Assembly: GCA_934096295.1 (NCBI GenBank)
Contig: CAKOLL010000006.1
Coordinates: forward strand, 1 to 46,524
Source: an uncultured Bacilli bacterium
GTDB lineage: Bacteria; Bacillota_I; Bacilli_A; RF39; UBA660
Length of the DNA stretch: 46,524 nucleotides
Reading direction: 5' to 3'
Shown: positions 16,801 to 23,960 of the stretch, one piece after another
Layout: each line of letters starts with the position of its first letter
Numbering within the stretch: the stretch's first letter is position 1
Made by a program: the position numbers and the translations under genes
The notes under the pieces: model-generated
What the model saw: the letters and a program-made list of their open reading frames with translations, nothing else
Told to the model about the DNA's origin: nothing
Database searches by the model: none

Positions 16801-16829
16801 GCATTCGCGTTGCGAATGTTCCTTTTTAT
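16801..16829 (+). terminator. Terminator after the small hydrophobic ORF
   Basis: CATTCGC (16802-16808) pairs with GCGAATG (16812-16818) and is followed by TTCCTTTTT. A second perfect hairpin, ATGAAGAA with TTCTTCAT (16835-16852), lies just beyond without a T run. The motif GAATGTTC occurs three times here (near 16600, 16814, 16841). Confidence 0.7.
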
Positions 16830-16887
16830 ATTTTATGAAGAATGTTCTTCATGTATACATTATACTAAATCAAAAAATTAAAATCAA

Positions 16888-16910
16888 GTAAAAAACCACA
16901 TGAATGTGGT
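16888..16910 (-). terminator. rplL terminator
   Basis: ACCACA/TGTGGT stem (16895-16910) with a TGAA-type loop, followed on the minus strand by TTTTTT. It ends the rplJ-rplL transcript, so rpoB is not co-transcribed. Confidence 0.9.
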
Positions 16911-16924
16911 CTTTAATTTTAGAA

Positions 16925-17290
16925 TTAAACTAATTCTACTTCAGCACCAGCTTCAGTTAATTGAGTTTTAATAGCTTCAGCTTCTTCAGCAGGAATATTT
17001 TCTTTAATATTTCCACCGTTGTCAGCTACAGCTTTAGCTTCAACTAATCCTAAACCAGTAATTTCTTTAATGATTTTAATAACTGCAATTTTGTTTCCAC
17101 CAGCTGATTTTAATACAACTGTTCTAGTTTTTGGTCCTTCTTCAGCAGCAGCAGCTGGAGCAGCAGCTACAGCAACAGCCATTGGATCAACACCAAATTC
17201 TTCTTTCATTGCGTCAACTAATTCTTTAACTTCAAGAATTGTCATTTCTTTTAATGCACTTATAAAATCTTCTTTGTTTAATTTTGCCAT
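16925..17290 (-). CDS. rplL: 50S ribosomal protein L7/L12
   Basis: Stalk protein that recruits translation GTPases. The 121 residues show the N-terminal dimerisation domain (1-30), the Ala-rich hinge (about 38-50) and the C-terminal domain with GNKIAVIKIIKEITGLGLVEAKA. It lies 3 bp after rplJ, is followed by a strong terminator, and shares the L10 leader control. Confidence 0.99.
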   Translation of the reverse strand: MAKLNKEDFISALKEMTILEVKELVDAMKEEFGVDPMAVAVAAAPAAAAEEGPKTRTVVLKSAGGNKIAVIKIIKEITGLGLVEAKAVADNGGNIKENIPAEEAEAIKTQLTEAGAEVELV

Positions 17291-17293
17291 ATT

Positions 17294-17791
17294 CTATTCC
17301 TTCCCTTCTAATTGTTCGGCATAAAGATTTAATCCTATTGCTAAATCTTTAACATATTGCATCATACCACCAGCAAGCATTGTAAGTAATCCTTCTCTTG
17401 ATGGAATGGTAGCATATTCTTTGATTACAGCTAAATCTGCAACATTTCCACTGATAACACCAACACGGATGTCTAATTTATCATGTTTCTTAGCAAATTC
17501 TGATACAATCTTGATTGGTTCTAATAATTCTTTACCAAATAGAATTGCATTTGGGCCTTCTAAGAATTCATCTAAATTAAGATTTAATTCATCAGCAGCT
17601 CTTTTAAGCAATGTGTTTTTATAAACCTTTACTTCTGAATCAACATTTTTAAGTTCTTTTCTTAAATCAGAAAGTTCTTCAACTGTTAATCCTTGGTATT
17701 GGAATATTATAACACTTTCACTTGACTTTAGTTTGTTAACTATTTCGTCAACAACAAGTTTCTTTTGTTCAAGAATTTTTGTGCTTGCCAT
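17294..17791 (-). CDS. rplJ: 50S ribosomal protein L10
   Basis: Stalk base protein that binds 23S rRNA and holds L7/L12 dimers. The 165 residues contain the typical VIFQYQGLTVEELSDLRKELK and the N-terminal fold, with a helical C-terminus for L7/L12. AAGGAGG precedes ATG 17791. The leader upstream (17812-17914) carries the L10-binding element and an attenuator. Confidence 0.99.
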   Translation of the reverse strand: MASTKILEQKKLVVDEIVNKLKSSESVIIFQYQGLTVEELSDLRKELKNVDSEVKVYKNTLLKRAADELNLNLDEFLEGPNAILFGKELLEPIKIVSEFAKKHDKLDIRVGVISGNVADLAVIKEYATIPSREGLLTMLAGGMMQYVKDLAIGLNLYAEQLEGKE

Positions 17792-17811
17792 ATTCTCCTC
17801 CTTATTATATT

Positions 17812-17914
17812 AGAAAAGCTTCCCAAGGGAAGCTTAAAATTAACTTGTAGTTTTAAGTATCCCCTCGGTAGGACTTATTTTTTTGCCTACTGTCTTTGGT
17901 TCTCGCTTTTTCTA
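17812..17914 (-). promoter_or_regulatory. L10 leader with transcription attenuator
   Basis: On the minus strand the transcript contains CCAAAGACAGTAGGC and, after a loop, CCTACCGAGG. This is the conserved kinked stem of the Firmicutes L10 leader, which imitates the L10 site on 23S rRNA. It is followed by a terminator, GCTTCCC with GGGAAGC and TTTT (17812-17835), just before the ribosome site. In the known family, binding of L10-(L12)4 favours termination, so the stalk proteins control their own level. Confidence 0.88.
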
Positions 17915-17920
17915 ATACGT

Positions 17921-17949
17921 ATTATATTACATTTTTAATTAAATGTCAA
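17921..17949 (-). promoter_or_regulatory. rplJ promoter, overlaps the end of rplA
   Basis: Minus strand TTGACA (17944-17949), 17 nt, TATAAT (17921-17926). The -35 box lies in the last codons of rplA. Confidence 0.8.
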
Positions 17950-18637
17950 AACTATTTTTATCTAACTTGATTCCAGGACCCATAGTTGTTGAAATAGCAA
18001 TGTTTTCAATAAATGTTCCTTTTACTGTTTGTGGTTTAGCTTTAGAAATAGTTGTAACAACATAACTTAAGTTTTCAGCTAATTTCTTTTCATCAAATGA
18101 AACTTTACCAATTACAGTGTGGATATTACCAAATTTATCATTCTTGTATGTAACCATACCTTTTTTAAGATCTTCAACAATAGCACCAACTTTAGTTGTT
18201 ACTGTTCCAGTCTTAGGGTTAGGCATTAAGTTACGTGGTCCAAGGATATTACCAATTTTTCCAACTTCTGGCATCATATCTGGAGTAGCAACTACAACGT
18301 CAAAATCAAACCAGTTTTCATTTTTGATTTTATCAAGCATATCCTTTTCTCCAACAAAGTCTGCTCCAGCATTTTTAGCTTCTTCAGCAAAAGCTCCTTT
18401 AGCTATAACTAAAACTTTTTTAGATTTACCAGTTCCATTTGGAAGTGATAAAGCTCCTTTTAGTTGTTGGTCAGCTTTTTTTGGATCGATGTTTAATTTA
18501 ATAGCAACATCAATTGTACTATCAAATTTAGTAACAGATGTTTCTTTAACTAATTTGATTGCATCTTCTAAAGTGTATGCTTTGTTTTTATCAACATTTT
18601 TAGATGCTTCCACATATTTTTTTCCATATTTTTTCAT
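17939..18637 (-). CDS. rplA: 50S ribosomal protein L1
   Basis: Protein of the mobile L1 stalk that guides E-site tRNA release. The 232 residues are full length, with the domain II signature VGKIGNILGPRNLMPNPKTGTV and the C-terminal GTFIENIAISTTMGPGIKLD. AGGAGG precedes ATG 18637. It is co-transcribed with rplK, and in other bacteria L1 represses the rplK-rplA messenger. Confidence 0.99.
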   Translation of the reverse strand: MKKYGKKYVEASKNVDKNKAYTLEDAIKLVKETSVTKFDSTIDVAIKLNIDPKKADQQLKGALSLPNGTGKSKKVLVIAKGAFAEEAKNAGADFVGEKDMLDKIKNENWFDFDVVVATPDMMPEVGKIGNILGPRNLMPNPKTGTVTTKVGAIVEDLKKGMVTYKNDKFGNIHTVIGKVSFDEKKLAENLSYVVTTISKAKPQTVKGTFIENIAISTTMGPGIKLDKNSFDI

Positions 18638-18694
18638 TTTTTACCTCCTAACTGTGGTTCATTAAGCGGACAATTATTTATTTTTAAATTATTT

Positions 18695-19294
18695 TTATTC
18701 TGCTTCTTCTTCAGATTTTTCTAAATCATCATGAGTTGGAACTTCAACGCTTGCATCAGCCATTTCTTTAGCTTCTTCTTCAAGTCTTTCAAGTTCTGCT
18801 TCACGTTTAGCTTGTTCTTTTTCTTCTTCTTTTGCTTCAGCTGCTTGTTCTTCAAGTTCAGCATCGTTGAAACCTTTTACTGCAATACCCATGTTACGAG
18901 CAGTACCAGCAATTTGTTTCATAGCAGATTCAACATCATATGCATTTAAATCTGGCATTTTTGTTTCAGCAATTTCTCTTAGTTCTTTTTCAGTTATAGT
19001 AGCTACAATTTCATTAGCACCTTTTTTACTTCCACTCTTTATTTTAGCAACTTTCTTTAGTAAGAATGCTGCAGGAGCAGTTTTAAGAACAAAATCAAAA
19101 GAACGGTCATCATAGATGGAAATTTCACATGGAACTACATCACCCATTTTGTCTCTAGTTGCTTCATTAAACTTAGTACAGAATTCTCCTAAGTTAATTC
19201 CAGCAGGTCCTAGAACTGTACCAACTGGTGGTGCAGGTGTAGCTTTTCCAGCTTCGATTTGTAATTTAATTTTCTTTACGACTTCTTTAGCCAC
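18695..19294 (-). CDS. rplK: 50S ribosomal protein L11 with acidic C-terminal extension
   Basis: GTPase-centre protein. The normal L11 body ends near residue 141 with SAMKQIAGTARNMGIAVKG. After that about 58 extra residues are rich in Glu, Lys and Ala (EEQAAEAKEEEKEQAKREAE and similar), a likely charged single helix or coiled coil. I use the GTG at 19294: AGGAGGTG sits 5 nt upstream and VAKEVVKKIKLQIEAGKA is the family's N-terminus; an upstream in-frame ATG has no such support. The total is then 199 residues. Confidence 0.97.
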   Translation of the reverse strand: MAKEVVKKIKLQIEAGKATPAPPVGTVLGPAGINLGEFCTKFNEATRDKMGDVVPCEISIYDDRSFDFVLKTAPAAFLLKKVAKIKSGSKKGANEIVATITEKELREIAETKMPDLNAYDVESAMKQIAGTARNMGIAVKGFNDAELEEQAAEAKEEEKEQAKREAELERLEEEAKEMADASVEVPTHDDLEKSEEEAE

Positions 19295-19324
19295 GAAAAC
19301 ACCTCCTATAAAAATTTTTTCGCG

Positions 19325-19367
19325 TAAGTGGTTATAGGGCAAGTCCGCAAGTTATCCCCTCCACTTA
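19325..19367 (-). promoter_or_regulatory. Structured rplK leader, possible L1 operator
   Basis: TAAGTGG (19325-19331) pairs with CCACTTA (19361-19367), and inside it AGGG (19336-19339) pairs with CCCT (19357-19360), separated by asymmetric internal loops. It lies between a -10 box TATAAT (19372-19377) and the rplK ribosome site. L1 autoregulates rplK-rplA in other bacteria by binding a similar internal-loop helix in this position; identity as an L1 site is inferred. Confidence 0.5.
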
Positions 19368-19459
19368 ACAAATTATATTAAAAATATAAACTTGCAATTA
19401 CGATAATACCACACTTTTACACATTTTACAAGAAAATTTAGTTATTTTTATGATTTTTA

Positions 19460-19488
19460 TTGGAAGAATTAAAAAAATATGGTAATAT
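19460..19488 (+). promoter_or_regulatory. Promoter of the Ig-like membrane protein gene
   Basis: TTGGAA (19460-19465), 17-nt spacer ending in TGG, TAATAT (19483-19488). Confidence 0.5.
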
Positions 19489-19511
19489 TATTAAAGATAG
19501 GGATGATTTAA

Positions 19512-20531
19512 ATGGCAAGATTTTTTAATCAGAAAGTAAAAAGAGGACGTAATAGTTCGGCGTCTACTTCAAAAACTGTAGTAATGGTTATTGTTGGTAT
19601 AATATTGGTTATTTTTGTTGGTGTGCTTATTAGTGTATTTGCTAAAAGTGGAGGACAAAAATCTACTGTAATTGTAAAAGATAAGATAGTTATTGAAATT
19701 AATGATAAAGATATTGATCAAAACTCATTCTTTGAACAATTACAAAATGTCAATGACAATGAAATAATTATTGATTATGATGATGTTATTTTTGATGAAG
19801 TTGGAACTTATAATGTTACAATTACTGTAAAAAATCAAAAGTATTATTCTAAAGTTGAAGTTGTTGATACCGAAAGTCCTGATTTAATAATTAAAAATCA
19901 TTCAATAAAAGTTGGAGAATCATATAAAGCAAGTGATTTCGTTGATAGTTGTGAAGACAATAGTGGAAAAGATTGCATTATCGATTTTTATAGTAATGGT
20001 GTTGATCAAGATGGAAATAGAATTGATTATAGTAAGTTTACAGAAGAAGGAAAATATACTTTAGAAATTGTTGCTAGTGATAATGCTGGAAACGAAACAA
20101 GTCCGAAGAAAGTAACATTAACAATTGGAAATAAAACAAATACCAATCCAATAAGTTGTACATATGGAAATAGTGATTATGATACAACAAAAATATTAGC
20201 AGTAAATATTACAAATAATGGATGTGCAGTAGACTTAAACTTACATGATAATGAAAAAACACTAGCTCCAGTTTATAAAATTAGAGATGCAGAAAAAGAA
20301 AAAATAATCAAAGAACTTAGTAAAATTGATTTAGGTGTTAAAAATATTTATATTGAAGGATATATTGAGGCAATACTTAATAATTCTAGTAAGGGTGTTG
20401 TGGGCTATACATTAAAGATTACTGTTTCAATAAAGAAAGATGATGTTGAAGAAGTAATTGAAGAATACTATGTAAACTTAGATGGTGGTAGAGAATTTAG
20501 TATAAATAAATATCTAAAATCTGATAAATAA
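19512..20531 (+). CDS. Membrane-anchored protein with Ig-like domains
   Basis: A 339-residue protein with a basic N-terminus and one membrane helix (residues about 24-46), then an extracellular part. Residues about 118-203 (DTESPDLIIKNHSIKVGE, then KYTLEIVASDNAGNETSPKKVTL) match bacterial Ig-like/DUF5011 domains; an earlier region at about 50-117 may be another. The C-terminal 120 residues are unassigned. It is monocistronic with its own promoter and a perfect terminator. It is probably a cell-surface protein; the function is unknown. Confidence 0.75.
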   Translation: MARFFNQKVKRGRNSSASTSKTVVMVIVGIILVIFVGVLISVFAKSGGQKSTVIVKDKIVIEINDKDIDQNSFFEQLQNVNDNEIIIDYDDVIFDEVGTYNVTITVKNQKYYSKVEVVDTESPDLIIKNHSIKVGESYKASDFVDSCEDNSGKDCIIDFYSNGVDQDGNRIDYSKFTEEGKYTLEIVASDNAGNETSPKKVTLTIGNKTNTNPISCTYGNSDYDTTKILAVNITNNGCAVDLNLHDNEKTLAPVYKIRDAEKEKIIKELSKIDLGVKNIYIEGYIEAILNNSSKGVVGYTLKITVSIKKDDVEEVIEEYYVNLDGGREFSINKYLKSDK

Positions 20532-20563
20532 CAACAAGTAAATTTTTAACAAGTTTCATCTTT

Positions 20564-20590
20564 GTGTTACCTTATGGTAACACTTTTTTT
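20564..20590 (+). terminator. Terminator of the Ig-like protein gene
   Basis: GTGTTACC (20564-20571) pairs with GGTAACAC (20576-20583) around TTAT, followed by seven T. The 50 bases including this hairpin resemble 6915-6969 near the TnpB relic. Confidence 0.9.
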
Positions 20591-20647
20591 AATTTTATTA
20601 AGTTAAATTTACAAATGACTCTGGATAATATTTTATATTAATTTTGC

Positions 20648-20683
20648 AAAATAAAAGACAAACAAGTAAATATTACTTATTTG
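20648..20683 (-). terminator. Terminator of the hydrogenase/thioredoxin-fold operon
   Basis: CAAATAAGTAA pairs with TTACTTGTTTG (20659-20683, one G-U) and is followed on the minus strand by TCTTTTATTTT. Confidence 0.7.
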
Positions 20684-20698
20684 CCAATAATCTGAAAA

Positions 20699-21295
20699 TT
20701 ATTTTTTTCTAGATAATATTATTATTCCTGCAAAGCCTACAACTAAAATTCCAATAACTATTGCTATTACAATGCCATTACTTTCACTTGTAAGTGAGCC
20801 ACCTTTACAACTAATGTCACTAATTTCACAAGCACCAGTAAATGTTTTTTCTATAGCTTCTAATTTGTCATCATTTATTTTCTTTGCTACAATATCTGTA
20901 TAATTTTCATCTTGATATGCTTTTAGAGCTTCATCAATTATTGTTTCTCCAACGCTTTCATCCCATCCTAGAACATGATATGTATTACCGATAATAACTA
21001 ATGGCACATATCCTGGATCTTCCCCAACTTGTTCAGCTATATCATTTGACAATTTTGAATTAACTTCACTATTATTTACTTGATATGTAACTATTTCAAA
21101 ATAATCTTCATAAATATTATATTTGTTAGAAAAATATTTAATTAAATTGTGACAATTCTTACATGTACTACTCCAGAACAAATATACTTTTACTTTTTCA
21201 TGGTCTGTTTTTTCTGGTAAACTGGTTTTAGCATCCACTGTTGGAGTAAAAACTAAACTTAATGCTATTAATAATGCTATTAATACTTTTTTCAT
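20699..21295 (-). CDS. Surface thioredoxin-fold protein (CKNC), paralogue 1
   Basis: A 198-residue protein with a signal peptide (1-22), a thioredoxin-like domain with WSSTCKNCHNLIKYF (CxxC at about 46-49) and a cis-Pro-like YVPLVIIG segment, and a C-terminal membrane helix (about 173-193) followed by SRKK. The domain would sit outside the cell, anchored at its C-terminus. It lies 9 bp after its paralogue in the hydrogenase operon. Likely role: extracytoplasmic thiol-disulfide chemistry. Confidence 0.8.
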   Translation of the reverse strand: MKKVLIALLIALSLVFTPTVDAKTSLPEKTDHEKVKVYLFWSSTCKNCHNLIKYFSNKYNIYEDYFEIVTYQVNNSEVNSKLSNDIAEQVGEDPGYVPLVIIGNTYHVLGWDESVGETIIDEALKAYQDENYTDIVAKKINDDKLEAIEKTFTGACEISDISCKGGSLTSESNGIVIAIVIGILVVGFAGIIILSRKK

Positions 21296-21304
21296 ATTAG
21301 CTAC

Positions 21305-21952
21305 CTACTTTCTAGATAAGAAGACTAAGCCACCAAAGCCTAAAATAATTACACCAAAAACTATTGCAATTATAACACCATCAGATTTTTTTTCTTCTTT
21401 TGAATTATTACTATTATTATAAGTGGTATTGATATCAGTTGTAGTATATTCTTCTTTTACAGAAATACCTTCATCATTTGCAGCTTGAGCAATTGTTTCT
21501 GCAGTTGGTTTTAAATTATTATCTTCAATAGCTTTCTTTACTATATCTGTATATTTTTCATCTTGATACGCTTTTAAAGCAGCTTTAATTATTTCTTCTC
21601 CAGAATTTGCTCCGAATCCCATTAAATTATAATCATCACCAATTACAATGAATGGAACACTTGCATTTTCTTCTTCACCAACTATTTTTTTTACTGCTAA
21701 CATTAATTCTTGGTTTGTAGAATCATTCCAAGATTCATATGCAGCAATTTGGAAATAGTCTTCGTAGTCTTTAAACTTATCAGAAAAATAAGTTAAAAAA
21801 TCATAACAATGTGAACATCCAGCACCACGGAATAAATAAACTTTTACTATTTCATGGTCTGTTTTTTCTGGCAATTCTATTTTTTCTGCTTTAACATTTG
21901 ACATAAATAGAACTCCAACTATACTTATTAATAATACTATATACTTCTTCAT
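21305..21952 (-). CDS. Surface thioredoxin-fold protein (CSHC), paralogue 2
   Basis: A 215-residue protein closely related to its neighbour: signal peptide (1-22), the shared LPEKTDHE segment, RGAGCSHCYDFLTYF (CxxC), VPFIVIG as the cis-Pro-like loop, the shared ALKAYQDE and YTDIV, then an Asn/Ser-rich linker, a C-terminal helix and a short basic end. GGAGGG precedes ATG 21952. Tandem duplication followed by divergence of the dipeptide between the cysteines is evident. No DsbD/CcdA-type partner is visible in the window. Confidence 0.8.
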   Translation of the reverse strand: MKKYIVLLISIVGVLFMSNVKAEKIELPEKTDHEIVKVYLFRGAGCSHCYDFLTYFSDKFKDYEDYFQIAAYESWNDSTNQELMLAVKKIVGEEENASVPFIVIGDDYNLMGFGANSGEEIIKAALKAYQDEKYTDIVKKAIEDNNLKPTAETIAQAANDEGISVKEEYTTTDINTTYNNSNNSKEEKKSDGVIIAIVFGVIILGFGGLVFLSRK

Positions 21953-21970
21953 TTTTCCCTCCGTTATTTA

Positions 21971-23227
21971 TTATACTTTGTTTGTTTCGTTTTGTATAGT
22001 CTTTTTTTCAATATAACTTGTATGAAGAGAAATTTCTTCTTTACTTATATATGAAATATAGGCATCTTGTATCTTAGGATTCATGTATGCTTCACGAATA
22101 GACTCTTCACTATCTTTTTTGAACAAGCTGTTTGTTCTACTTTCTCTAGTACTTTTTAAATTCTTAATTGCTCCGAGTGGTTGACCAGCTCCACCAATAC
22201 AACCCCCGGGACATGCCATAACCTCTACAAAATCAAATTTTTTTAATTCATCATATTTTTCTGTTACTGTTGATACTTTGTTAACAACTGCAACCTTCAA
22301 ATAATATTTTCCTAAATCTACTACTGTAGTTTTAAAACCTTTTTCACTACGAATTTCATCTAAGTGATAAAATTTTAAAGGAGCTTTTTTTCCGTTTATC
22401 ATGTAATATGCAGTTCTTAAAACAGCTTCTGTCACACCACCTGATGCCCCAAAGATTAGTCCACTTGATGATGATTTTCCCATTATTGAATCAAATTCGT
22501 CATCTTTTAAACTACCAAAATCAATATTTGATTCTCTAATTAACATTGCAAGTTCGCGTGTAGTTATAACAATATCAGTCTCTGGATGATAAATTTTTTC
22601 CGTTTTTTTAGCAACACACGGAGCAATTGCAACAGTTATTATTTTTTCTTTTGGTATCTCATACATATCAGCAAAATATGTTTTTATCATTGTGGCTTCC
22701 ATTGAAATTGGACTTTTACAAGTACTTAAATATTTTAAGTCATCTTGGTGATACTTTTGCATATACAATACCCAAGATGGACAACAACTTGTAAATAAAG
22801 GTGTAGTTTTATGTTTTAAACGATCAACTAATTCGTTTGCCTCTTCCATAATGGTTAAGTCTGCTCCGAATGTTGTATCAAAAACATAATTGAATCCAAT
22901 TTTCTTTAAGGCACTAACCATTTTTCCCTCTAAAAATGATCCTTCTGGAAATCCGAATTCATCACCGATAGCAACTCTGACTGCTGGTGCTGTAAATGCT
23001 ACTACTGTATAGTCAGTATCTTTTATATAATTTAATACTTTTTTATACTCAAATTTTGGAATTAATGCTCCAGATGGGCAAGTCATTATACATTGACCAC
23101 AACTTATGCAATCATTGGGAATATTATTTAAACTTTCACACGTTTTTTTGCACATACCACAATTTAAGCACTTTTCTTCAATTCGATCAATACTCATATT
23201 GCTTGGCTTTATTTCTATTCTGTTCAT
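21971..23227 (-). CDS. [FeFe]-hydrogenase, short two-cluster form
   Basis: A 418-residue protein. Two 4Fe-4S motifs (Cys20-23-26-30 and Cys40-43-46-50) are followed by an H-cluster domain with L1 TSCCPSW (Cys148, Cys149), L2 APCVAKKTE (Cys204) and L3 EVMACPGGCIGGAGQP (Cys339, Cys343). All four cysteines that hold the H-cluster are present. L2 has Ala where catalytic enzymes usually have Met (MPC). It couples reduced ferredoxin to H2, or senses H2. ATG 23227 overlaps the TetR stop by one base (TAATG), so the two are coupled. No HydE, HydF or HydG maturase gene lies in the window. Confidence 0.93.
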   Translation of the reverse strand: MNRIEIKPSNMSIDRIEEKCLNCGMCKKTCESLNNIPNDCISCGQCIMTCPSGALIPKFEYKKVLNYIKDTDYTVVAFTAPAVRVAIGDEFGFPEGSFLEGKMVSALKKIGFNYVFDTTFGADLTIMEEANELVDRLKHKTTPLFTSCCPSWVLYMQKYHQDDLKYLSTCKSPISMEATMIKTYFADMYEIPKEKIITVAIAPCVAKKTEKIYHPETDIVITTRELAMLIRESNIDFGSLKDDEFDSIMGKSSSSGLIFGASGGVTEAVLRTAYYMINGKKAPLKFYHLDEIRSEKGFKTTVVDLGKYYLKVAVVNKVSTVTEKYDELKKFDFVEVMACPGGCIGGAGQPLGAIKNLKSTRESRTNSLFKKDSEESIREAYMNPKIQDAYISYISKEEISLHTSYIEKKTIQNETNKV

Positions 23228-23781
23228 TATTCACCTTTTACTAATATTTTATAAAATTTAACTAATTTAACTAATATTTCTTGTTCATCAATTTTCATAT
23301 CGTTAGTGGCAATTAATGTTGCAAGTCCATTTGCATATAACCACATGTTCATAAATAGGTTTTTAGCTTCTTCAAAACTATATCCATGTTTATTAACTAA
23401 ATTTATTATTGTTCCTTGATTCCATTTTTCATCTAAAACATTTTCAATAGATTTCCATTTTAAATTATTACTTAAAAATAAACTAATAAACAAATTTTTA
23501 TATTCTTGGGCAAATTCTACATAAGCAATACATAAAGTTATTAAAGCTTTTTTGGAATCAATTCTACTTGTGAGGAAATCGTCATATTGATGAGAAATTT
23601 CTTTATAGATATCTTCTTTTATTTCTTCCATATTATTGTAGATACGATATAATGGTTTTGTTGATACTCCTAAAGCTGATGCTAAACTTCTAGCATTTAC
23701 GCTTTCCCATCCATTTTCATTAACCATTTTAACGGCAACTTTTACAATTCTGTCTTTAGATAGTTCCACAACTGCTGGCAT
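23227..23781 (-). CDS. TetR-family regulator
   Basis: A 184-residue regulator with an N-terminal TetR HTH (about 10-55: VNARSLASALGVSTKPLYRIYNNMEEI) and a helical ligand domain. I prefer ATG 23781 (AGGTGG is 5 nt upstream) over the in-frame GTG at 23790. It is the first gene of the hydrogenase operon and probably controls its own promoter through the TTAC-n6-GTAA repeat (23806-23819). Confidence 0.9.
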   Translation of the reverse strand: MPAVVELSKDRIVKVAVKMVNENGWESVNARSLASALGVSTKPLYRIYNNMEEIKEDIYKEISHQYDDFLTSRIDSKKALITLCIAYVEFAQEYKNLFISLFLSNNLKWKSIENVLDEKWNQGTIINLVNKHGYSFEEAKNLFMNMWLYANGLATLIATNDMKIDEQEILVKLVKFYKILVKGE

Positions 23782-23805
23782 AATATCCACCTCACTTTAT
23801 TTAAA

Positions 23806-23836
23806 TTACGCTATGGTAACTTATGTTTCTATTATA
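23806..23836 (-). promoter_or_regulatory. Promoter and putative operator of the TetR-hydrogenase operon
   Basis: The minus strand carries an extended -10, TGTTATAAT (TATAAT at 23831-23836). Just downstream of the expected start is an inverted repeat TTAC-n6-GTAA (23806-23819), well placed for repression by the TetR protein. Confidence 0.5.
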
Positions 23837-23921
23837 ACACATTCAAGTACTTAAAAAAAAGTATTTTTATATAAAATTTGTAATTTTATATAAATTCGTA
23901 TTTGTCTGTATTTTTGATTTT

Positions 23922-23953
23922 AAAAAAAGTTGCAACTTTAATTGCAAACTTTT
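23922..23953 (-). terminator. Terminator of the symporter gene
   Basis: AAAAGTTTGCAA pairs with TTGCAACTTTT with a one-base bulge; T residues follow on the minus strand. Confidence 0.75.
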
Positions 23954-23960
23954 AAACTTA

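Noticed and set aside
18117..18665. Plus-strand open frame of 182 codons across rplA
   Set aside because: Antisense shadow of a highly conserved ribosomal protein gene; Ser/Ile-rich composition typical of such shadows.
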